A DNA stretch of 11,689 nt from contig URKT01000066.1 in assembly GCA_900548495.1 (NCBI GenBank), positions 1-11,689 of the forward strand, in the 5' to 3' direction. Source of the DNA: an uncultured Collinsella sp. GTDB taxonomy: Bacteria > Actinomycetota > Coriobacteriia > Coriobacteriales > Coriobacteriaceae. Position 1 is the stretch's first letter; every line of letters starts with the position of its first letter. Made by a program: the position numbers and the translations under genes. Shown here one piece after another: positions 7,104 to 11,689 of the stretch. The notes beneath the pieces were generated by a model. It worked only from the letters and a program-made list of their open reading frames with translations. It searched no databases and was not told the DNA's origin.

Positions 7104-7115
7104 CATGCCGGCATG
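7104..7115. other. 12-bp perfect palindrome in the divergent intergenic region
   Basis: CATGCCGGCATG reads identically on both strands and lies 19 bases before the ATG of the small plus-strand gene, inside its leader. It could be a repressor site or could occur by chance in GC-rich DNA. Confidence 0.3.
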
Positions 7116-7134
7116 AAGCGCCCAAGGAGGCACT

Positions 7135-7389
7135 ATGGAGTACGGATCGTTCCAGGCCGAGGAATTCGGCGACCTGCAGCGCCTGGTCGACGGACTGTTT
7201 TACGACCGCCACGCCATCGACCGCCTGGATCTGATCGTACAGGCCGAAATCTTGGACCTGGCGCCCGATCTCATGGAAATCGTGAACCTGCTACCGCCCG
7301 GCTATTACGACCGCCAGTCACTTTGCGACCAGCTCAACTCCGCCTTGGCCGCCCACGGCTGGGGCGCCATCTACGGCACCGTGGAATAA
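7135..7389 (+). CDS. Small acidic protein of unknown function, 84 aa
   Basis: The only plus-strand gene I accept. The ATG follows a full consensus AGGAGG (7125-7130) by four bases, and the gene ends in TAA with a terminator-like hairpin about 80 bases later, so it is likely real. The protein is acidic, probably helical and soluble, with no signal peptide or membrane segment. The N-terminal half (LQRLVDGLFYDRHAIDRLDL) is amphipathic. The second half has a compact LLPPGYYDR turn, then a helix, then HGWGAIYGTVE at the C-terminus. The LLPPGxY-helix-Gly layout recalls small helical domains that read as protein-protein modules, but I do not recognise the family and assign no function. It is divergent from the aminotransferase with 149 bases between the starts. 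Confidence 0.75.
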   Translation: MEYGSFQAEEFGDLQRLVDGLFYDRHAIDRLDLIVQAEILDLAPDLMEIVNLLPPGYYDRQSLCDQLNSALAAHGWGAIYGTVE

Positions 7390-7434
7390 ACCTAGTCATT
7401 GGGGCCTGTGGTCAAAAAATAGCAAATATGAGTA

Positions 7435-7455
7435 CTGTTACTTTTTTAGTAACAG
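7435..7455. other. Perfect 8-bp inverted repeat with a five-T loop
   Basis: CTGTTACT and AGTAACAG flank TTTTT. On either strand this is a perfect stem with an all-T or all-A loop. It lacks a following T-run, so it is more like an operator or repeated intergenic element than a terminator. Confidence 0.5.
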
Positions 7456-7468
7456 CGATTTTGAATTA

Positions 7469-7490
7469 AAAAGGCCAGTCTTGGCCTTTT
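7469..7490 (+). terminator. Terminator-like hairpin after the small gene
   Basis: AAAAGGCCA-GTCT-TGGCCTTTT is a perfect nine-base stem with a four-base loop. The stem's own A and T arms supply the U-tract in both directions. It lies about 80 bases after the small gene's stop. Confidence 0.6.
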
Positions 7491-7592
7491 GTGTCCGGTT
7501 TTGGAAGGATGCATCAGCATTTTTCGTCCAGCCACGCAATCGTTAATGCACAGACAGAATAGATTTGTACATTATTTTTCGCGCCTAAAATG

Positions 7593-7631
7593 AAACGCCG
7601 TTTGTGACAGTACTCACAAACGGCGTTTTTT
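7593..7631. terminator. Strong, probably bidirectional terminator between convergent genes
   Basis: A perfect 14-base stem (7593-7606 with 7615-7628) encloses an eight-base loop, ACAGTACT. On the plus strand it ends in six T residues (7626-7631). On the minus strand, downstream of nhaA, the stem ends in GTTTCATTTT. It suits a shared terminator for the plus-strand gene and nhaA. Confidence 0.75.
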
Positions 7632-7721
7632 GGCCACTGGGGTGTCCGGCAGGTGGCAAGTACCACTCAAAACCGCGTTTTACACGCGCTCGAGCAGGCT
7701 CTGGCGTCTGTTTCTACGCGC

Positions 7722-9080
7722 CTACTCGTTCTTGGGCGCGGGGTGCTTGCAGATCACACTCATGTAGATCATGCCAAGTACGGCCGCGGTGACAGAGCCG
7801 GCGAGAATAGCGGCCTTGGCAGCCAGAACCTCAAACTGGGCCGTCGGGAAGGCGAGGCCGCTGATGAGAATCGACATGGTAAAGCCGATACCGCCCAGAA
7901 TGCCCACGCCGGCAATCATATGCCAGTTGACATTGTGCGGCAGCTCGCAGGCCTTGAGCTTGACCAAGGCGAACGTCATGCCAAAGATACCGATCGGCTT
8001 ACCCAGCAGCATGCCAAAGTACACGCCGAGCGTCACCGGGTCGGTGAGCAGCGTGCTCATGTCCACGCCCACTAGGCGAACCTGCGCGTTCACGAACGCA
8101 AAGATCGGCAGAATCACAAAGTTGACCGGCGTGGAGATCAGACGCTCCATGCGGATGAGCGGCGGGGTCACGCGGTGCATGACGCGCTCGACTTTGGTGG
8201 TCGAGACGGTAAAGTCATGCTGGCCCAGGATGTGCGCCTCGTCGTCGTAGCGGTCATCGAGCAGCGGCAAGCACTCGCCCAGCCAATCGGTGAGGCTATC
8301 AAGCTTAACACCGCACTTGGCCGGGATGGTGAAGGCCAGGATGACGCCAGCAAGCGTAGCGTGCACGCCGCTCTTGAACATGCAGAACCACAACAGCAGG
8401 CCCAGTACCGAATACGGGGCAAGGCGGTAATGCTGCGTCTTGTTGAGCCACACGAGCGCACAGGTCACAAGCGCGGCGGCGCCCAACCAAAACGGATTGG
8501 GGCTCTGACCGTAGAAGATGGCGATGGCGGCGATGGAGATGAGGTCGTCGGCGATGGCGAGCGTCGAGAAGAACACGCGCACGCCGTTGGGCACGCGGTT
8601 GCCCAAAAGCGACAGCACGCCCAGCGCAAAGGCAATATCGGTTGCCATGGGAATGGCCCAGCCGTTGTGCGCGCCGGCATGGTTAAAGATCAGATAGATG
8701 CAGGCGGGAACGACGACGCCGCCCACGGCCGCCAGCATGGGAAGCATAGCCTGGCGCGGGTTCTTGAGCTCGCCAACTGTCATCTCGTACTTAAGCTCAA
8801 TGCCCACCAACAAAAAGAAGATCGCCATGAGGAAGTCGTTGACGAAAAGCTCAACGGTGAGACCGGCCGTAAGGTTGCCCAGACCCACATACAGCGGGGT
8901 CTCCAAAAAGTGATGGATGGCCTCGTAGGCATCGGTGTTGGCGCAAATGACGGCGGCGATGGCGGCGAAGACCATGACGGCGGCGGAAATCGTGCCGTTC
9001 TCGGTGATGCGCTCCCAAATGTCGTGGCGCTCAAAACGCTTGCGCTCACGGACGTTGAACAGCTGCTCGGGTGCTGCCAT
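7722..9080 (-). CDS. nhaA: NhaA-family Na+/H+ antiporter
   Basis: An inner-membrane antiporter that expels Na+ in exchange for H+ and supports pH and salt homeostasis. The 452-aa protein is polytopic, with about 12 helices. Diagnostic residues are D148 in ATDIAFALGV, the ion-binding pair D178-D179 in LAIADDL, K361 in LLGKPIGI (equivalent to Lys300 of E. coli NhaA), and GGIGFTMSI (396-404). E. coli NhaA is about 390 residues. The extra length here lies in the N-terminus and in a charged loop of roughly 40 extra residues between TIPAK (251-255) and the helix beginning near 318. The ATG has an AAGGAG six bases upstream. It follows ppaC in the same direction, but a strong terminator and a structured leader lie between, so it is likely its own unit. 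Confidence 0.95.
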   Translation of the reverse strand: MAAPEQLFNVRERKRFERHDIWERITENGTISAAVMVFAAIAAVICANTDAYEAIHHFLETPLYVGLGNLTAGLTVELFVNDFLMAIFFLLVGIELKYEMTVGELKNPRQAMLPMLAAVGGVVVPACIYLIFNHAGAHNGWAIPMATDIAFALGVLSLLGNRVPNGVRVFFSTLAIADDLISIAAIAIFYGQSPNPFWLGAAALVTCALVWLNKTQHYRLAPYSVLGLLLWFCMFKSGVHATLAGVILAFTIPAKCGVKLDSLTDWLGECLPLLDDRYDDEAHILGQHDFTVSTTKVERVMHRVTPPLIRMERLISTPVNFVILPIFAFVNAQVRLVGVDMSTLLTDPVTLGVYFGMLLGKPIGIFGMTFALVKLKACELPHNVNWHMIAGVGILGGIGFTMSILISGLAFPTAQFEVLAAKAAILAGSVTAAVLGMIYMSVICKHPAPKNE

Positions 9081-9094
9081 GGGCGGCTCCTTTC

Positions 9095-9203
9095 ACGGGA
9101 AAGCTCCCGTCTTAAAAAAGCACGGCCCGCCCAAGTGGCGGCGCCGCGCTCTAACGTATTACGCTTGCATCTAGCCTACCCTGCACGACAAGCGCGCAAG
9201 CGT
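9095..9203 (-). promoter_or_regulatory. Structured leader of nhaA with an internal terminator-like hairpin
   Basis: Three inverted repeats lie in order on the minus strand before nhaA. The first has arms at 9203-9196 and 9168-9161 (ACGCTTGC/GCAAGCGT, 27-base loop). The second is GGC-CCGCC with GGCGG-GCC (9145-9124, one bulged base), followed by GTGC and six T residues (9119-9114). The third is ACGGGA-GCTT-TCCCGT (9110-9095), ending a few bases before the AAAGGAG. This order resembles a transcription attenuator. No known riboswitch class was recognised. Confidence 0.4.
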
Positions 9204-9224
9204 GGCCGAAAAGCGGAACCACAG

Positions 9225-9245
9225 GTTGAACATTATTTGCTCAAC
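9225..9245. other. Operator-like dyad upstream of nhaA
   Basis: GTTGAACA and TGCTCAAC, separated by five AT-only bases, form a dyad with seven of eight positions matching. The geometry fits a dimeric regulator. It lies about 145 bases before the nhaA start, where the promoter could be, though no confident -35/-10 pair was found. Confidence 0.35.
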
Positions 9246-9288
9246 GGCACGGGCACGCCTGTCCAAGAGACGACGCGGCGCCGTGCAC

Positions 9289-9328
9289 AAAAAACGACCG
9301 GAGCGCGGGGCGTCCGCGATCCGGTCGT
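9289..9328 (-). terminator. Intrinsic terminator of ppaC
   Basis: On the minus strand ACGACCGGA (9328-9320) pairs with TCCGGTCGT (9302-9294) around a GC-rich 17-base inner segment that can form its own short stem, and six T residues follow. It starts about 20 bases after the ppaC stop. Confidence 0.8.
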
Positions 9329-9347
9329 GGCGTTTGGTCAACTAAAC

Positions 9348-10271
9348 CTAGCAGGCGGCCATGATGGGGGCAGCGACCTGCTTCTTACGGGAGAGGACGC
9401 CCGGCATCCAGACGCCGTCGTGCTCGTCGGCAATGCCCAAGCCCTTCTGAGCAGCCTCGGTCTCGCCCTCGAGCAGGACCTGCGAGCCCTCCTCCATGAT
9501 GTCGGTGATGCACAGGACGATGCCGTCAGCATCCTTCTCGGCGGCATAGGCGCGCATGGCCTCGCGAATCTCGTCGATCATGCCGAGTGCGCGGGTCTTG
9601 TCGACGGTCTCGTACTGGCCGATGAGCAGCTTCTTGCCGGCGGGCTCGAACATCTTGATGTCGTTGCCGACCATCTCGGCTGCGGTGAAGGAGCCGGACG
9701 GACGGGTGAGGAAGACCTCCATGCCAAACTTGACCGGGTCGACGCCCACCTGATCGCCGAGCTTGGCGGCGACGGCGCGGTCGACATCGGTGGTGGTGGG
9801 GCTCTTGAGCATAAGCGTGTCGGTCATCATGGCCGAGAGCAGCAGCTTGGCCTGGACGTCGGAAAGCTCAACGCCGAGCACGCCGGCGAGCTTGGTGACG
9901 ATGGTGCAGCTGGAACCCCAGGGCAGGCAGATGTAGTGCAGCGGGCCGGCGGTCTCGAAGTCGCCGATGCGGTGATGATCGACAACGCCAAAGACCGTGG
10001 CGTCCTTAAGGCCGGCGACGGACTGGGCAGACTCGTTGTGGTCGGTGAGGACGACGAGCTGACCGGCCTCGACGGACTCGATCACGCGGGGCTCGGCGAT
10101 GCCGGCGTCGGCGAGCAGCTTGGCGGACTCTGCCGGAAGCTGACCCAGGGCGCAGGCCTCGTAGGTGTTGCCGGCATACTCAACCTGGTTGAGCAGCTGG
10201 GACAGGACGACGGCGCTCATGATGGCGTCGTTATCGGGGTTCTGGTGACCAAAGACAAGAACGTTTGCCAT
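9348..10271 (-). CDS. ppaC: Family II (manganese-dependent) inorganic pyrophosphatase
   Basis: This cytoplasmic enzyme hydrolyses pyrophosphate to two phosphates, pulling biosynthetic reactions forward. It belongs to the DHH phosphoesterase superfamily. Metal ligands match the family: H9, D13 and D15 in GHQNPDND, D77 in TDHN, D98-H99-H100 in VVDHH, and D151 in MMTD. The C-terminal substrate-binding signature SRKKQ is at 294-298. At 307 residues it is the short form, without the CBS/DRTGG regulatory insert of some family II enzymes. The ATG has a GGAGG (10278-10282) six bases upstream. A terminator follows at 9289-9328, and 168 bases separate it from the upstream ROK gene, so it probably has its own promoter. 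None was confidently located. Confidence 0.97.
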   Translation of the reverse strand: MANVLVFGHQNPDNDAIMSAVVLSQLLNQVEYAGNTYEACALGQLPAESAKLLADAGIAEPRVIESVEAGQLVVLTDHNESAQSVAGLKDATVFGVVDHHRIGDFETAGPLHYICLPWGSSCTIVTKLAGVLGVELSDVQAKLLLSAMMTDTLMLKSPTTTDVDRAVAAKLGDQVGVDPVKFGMEVFLTRPSGSFTAAEMVGNDIKMFEPAGKKLLIGQYETVDKTRALGMIDEIREAMRAYAAEKDADGIVLCITDIMEEGSQVLLEGETEAAQKGLGIADEHDGVWMPGVLSRKKQVAAPIMAAC

Positions 10272-10387
10272 GGATATCCTCCACTTGATATGTGTACTTG
10301 GACGTAGCTATGGTAGCACGCTGGCGCCGAACCTTCGCAGACGGAAGGGCCACGGCATATTTTGGGGCGCAGGCACGGGGGCCAAGG

Positions 10388-10438
10388 CTGTCCCTTTTGC
10401 ACCATGTTGGTGCAATGTAACCTGTCCCCCTTGCACCA
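10388..10438. repeat. REP-like element: two direct 17-mers around a hairpin, abutting the ROK gene stop
   Basis: CTGTCCCTTTTGCACCA (10388-10404) and CTGTCCCCCTTGCACCA (10422-10438) are direct repeats differing at two positions. The end of the first pairs with TGGTGCAA (10408-10415) to form a perfect 8-bp stem with a three-base loop. The element ends one base before the ROK gene's TAG. The GGGACAGG-type motif is known from dispersed palindromic elements in other genomes; relation to them is inference. Confidence 0.6.
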
Positions 10439-10439
10439 G

Positions 10440-11393
10440 CTATTTACCGGCAGCGCGCAGGGCTACGTAGGCAGCACCGATGATGCCGGCGTCGTTTCCG
10501 AGCGAAGCGACCTTAATAGGCGTCTCGCGCGAGGCGGAAAGCGCGTACTGCTTAAAGTGCTCGCGAACCTTGTCGAGGTAGACATCGGCCGAGGCGGAGG
10601 CGCCGCCGCCGATGAGGAACATCTCGGGATCAACCACGTTGGCAATAAGCGCCAGTGCGCGGCCGAGATAGTCGGCCATGGTATCGGCCGCGGCCAGCGC
10701 GAGCTTGTCGCCCTCGCGACAAGCCTGGAACACGTCCTTGGAATCGGAGGGGCCGGTCAGCTCGATGGGCTCGACGCCCGCCTTCTTACACTCGGCAAGG
10801 TAGTTGCTCACCACGCCGGTGGCGCTGGAATACTGCTCCAGGTGGCCATGGCCGCCGCAGCCGCAGGTGCGCTCCTCGGCCGGGTTCAGGCACATGTGGC
10901 CAATCTCGCCGCCAGCACCCACAACGCCCGATACAACGTCGCCGTTAACGATAACGCCGCCGCCCACGCCGGTACCAATGGTGACCATCACCACGTTCTG
11001 TACGCCCTTGGCAGAGCCGAGCCAGGCCTCGCCCATAGCAGCAGCGTTGGCGTCGTTCTCGTACTTAACGACCGCGTCGGGGCAGTGCTCCTGGATGGCG
11101 ATCTTGAGCTCGGGCAGGTTGATGGCGATGTTCGCCTTGACCTTGGCATCGCCCGATGCCGGGATGGGGCACGGAACGGCCAGGCCAATGCCCGACACAA
11201 AGGCACGCGGAATCTGGGCCTTGGCGACCACCTGGTCGATAGCCTCGGTCACCGCGGCAAAGCCCGCAGCGTCAACGATGGGAGGCGTGGGCACGCTGGC
11301 CTTGGCAAGCAGGTTTCCGTCCTCATCGAACAGACCCTCCTTGACCGAGGTGCCGCCGACGTCGATGCCGATGTAATACTGCTTAGGTTCCAT
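10440..11393 (-). CDS. ROK-family sugar kinase, probably glucokinase
   Basis: A cytoplasmic ROK kinase that probably phosphorylates glucose at O6 with ATP. Numbered from the chosen ATG (317 aa), the phosphate-binding motif is DVGGTS (11-16), the catalytic base is D114 in ENDANAA, the second glycine-rich segment is TIGTGVGGG (138-146), and the sugar-binding GEIGH holds E163 and H166. The ROK zinc cluster reads CGCGGHGHLE (177-186): the usual third Cys before x-Glu is His184. The C-terminal LGNDAGIIGAA (298-308) is typical. An in-frame TTG 66 bases upstream would add a non-family N-terminus. The ATG is favoured because EPKQYYIGIDVGGT aligns with the family and GAAAGG lies nine bases upstream. 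No helix-turn-helix precedes the kinase, so it is not a NagC-type repressor. N-acetylmannosamine or fructose specificity cannot be excluded. Confidence 0.9.
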   Translation of the reverse strand: MEPKQYYIGIDVGGTSVKEGLFDEDGNLLAKASVPTPPIVDAAGFAAVTEAIDQVVAKAQIPRAFVSGIGLAVPCPIPASGDAKVKANIAINLPELKIAIQEHCPDAVVKYENDANAAAMGEAWLGSAKGVQNVVMVTIGTGVGGGVIVNGDVVSGVVGAGGEIGHMCLNPAEERTCGCGGHGHLEQYSSATGVVSNYLAECKKAGVEPIELTGPSDSKDVFQACREGDKLALAAADTMADYLGRALALIANVVDPEMFLIGGGASASADVYLDKVREHFKQYALSASRETPIKVASLGNDAGIIGAAYVALRAAGK

Positions 11394-11447
11394 GGGAGCC
11401 CGCCTTTCTCGTTTAAACATTGCCTGTATGGTACCGCTCCCAAGGCA

Positions 11448-11487
11448 AAAACCTACCAAAAAGGACAGGTTTGTTTTGGCAGGTTTT
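11448..11487. other. 14-bp dyad upstream of the ROK gene
   Basis: AAAACCTACCAAAA (11448-11461) and TTTTGGCAGGTTTT (11474-11487) form a stem with one G-T position and a 12-base loop, AGGACAGGTTTG. The T-rich arms make it terminator-like on both strands. It lies 55 to 94 bases before the ROK start codon. The loop shares GGACAGGTT with the element after the gene. Confidence 0.55.
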
Positions 11488-11657
11488 ATCTGGGGAAGCG
11501 CAGAGTACGAGATTCGGTTCGCTGGGTGTTATATCGGTTCGGCCCCGTCCTCGGACCGATCATTTCTCAACACGACACTACTCAGATGTTTATCATTTAA
11601 AACGCTCTAATTTTACAAGCGGGGCGACTTTTAAGGTAGCGCGCAGAGATGTGGTGT

Positions 11658-11683
11658 AAGAGGCGGGGCATACCCCGCCTCTT
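11658..11683. terminator. GC-rich terminator-like hairpin at the window edge
   Basis: A perfect 11-base stem (AAGAGGCGGGG with CCCCGCCTCTT) encloses CATA. It probably ends a transcript entering from the right, although the T-run on either strand is short. Its gene lies outside the window. Confidence 0.6.
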
Positions 11684-11689
11684 CCCTTT

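Larger units (their letters stand above)
7390..7721. other. Gene-free region with three hairpins between convergent genes
   Basis: This 332-base stretch separates the small plus-strand gene from the end of nhaA. It is more AT-rich than the rest of the window in its first 200 bases. It holds a T-loop hairpin (7435-7455), two terminator-like stems (7469-7490 and 7593-7631), and an inverted near-repeat of TGAGTACTGTTAC at 7429-7441 against 7604-7616. TTGGCC followed by GTGTCCGG occurs twice (7481-7498 and 7629-7648), each just after a stem. I see no convincing coding sequence in it. Confidence 0.6.

Noticed and set aside
7564..7591. TTGTAC and TAAAAT as a promoter before the 14-bp hairpin
   Set aside because: The spacing is only 15 bases, and transcription would begin inside the terminator stem with no product downstream.
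8175..10307. Plus-strand open frame of 710 codons opposite nhaA and ppaC
   Set aside because: It runs antisense across two genes, a terminator and an intergenic gap. Its His/Asp/Gly-rich composition reflects complementary codon bias, and no motif was found.
11394..11459. Longer ROK kinase from the TTG at 11459
   Set aside because: The extra 22 residues do not match the family, and the extension would run into the dyad at 11448. The ATG at 11393 has an acceptable ribosome-binding site.

Overview
The window is GC-rich bacterial chromosome with short intergenic gaps and Shine-Dalgarno-led genes. Nine convincing protein genes lie on the minus strand and one small one on the plus strand. The gene set suggests an anaerobic actinobacterium of the class Coriobacteriia, most like Collinsella: a Lys/Ala/Thr-tailed type IA topoisomerase, hydrogenase nickel-insertion genes, an Rv3722c-type aspartate aminotransferase, a family II pyrophosphatase and a ROK sugar kinase. 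This assignment is inferred from gene content; no rRNA or other marker is present.

Region 1 (23-5161, minus) reads tatA/B > tatC > hypA > hypB > topA. The first two genes overlap as TAATG, hypA follows tatC after 6 bases, and hypB and topA follow after about 55 bases each. This joins the twin-arginine export machinery to the proteins that load nickel into [NiFe]-hydrogenase, an enzyme class whose exported members use the Tat route. The topoisomerase at the end is a co-oriented housekeeping gene. A dyad overlaps the likely tatA promoter at 5237-5270.

Region 2 (5315-6985, minus) holds the aminotransferase followed by an orphan STAS-domain anti-sigma-factor antagonist. A small acidic protein of unknown function (7135-7389) is transcribed divergently from the aminotransferase. 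Region 3 (7390-7721) has no gene but three hairpins and an inverted 13-mer.

Region 4 (7722-11393, minus) carries nhaA (Na+/H+ antiporter), ppaC (Mn-dependent inorganic pyrophosphatase) and a ROK-family glucokinase-like gene. These are probably separate transcription units: ppaC ends in a clear terminator, nhaA has a structured leader containing a terminator-like hairpin, and the ROK gene is flanked on both sides by hairpin elements containing a GGACAGG motif. The window closes with a GC-rich terminator-like hairpin at 11658-11683.

Several start codons were chosen by ribosome-binding site and family alignment: TTG for topA, GTG for tatA, and internal ATGs for hypB and the ROK gene. No tRNA, rRNA, CRISPR array, transposase or phage gene was seen. 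The most interesting material is in the regulatory and intergenic structures; no entirely new protein system is evident.
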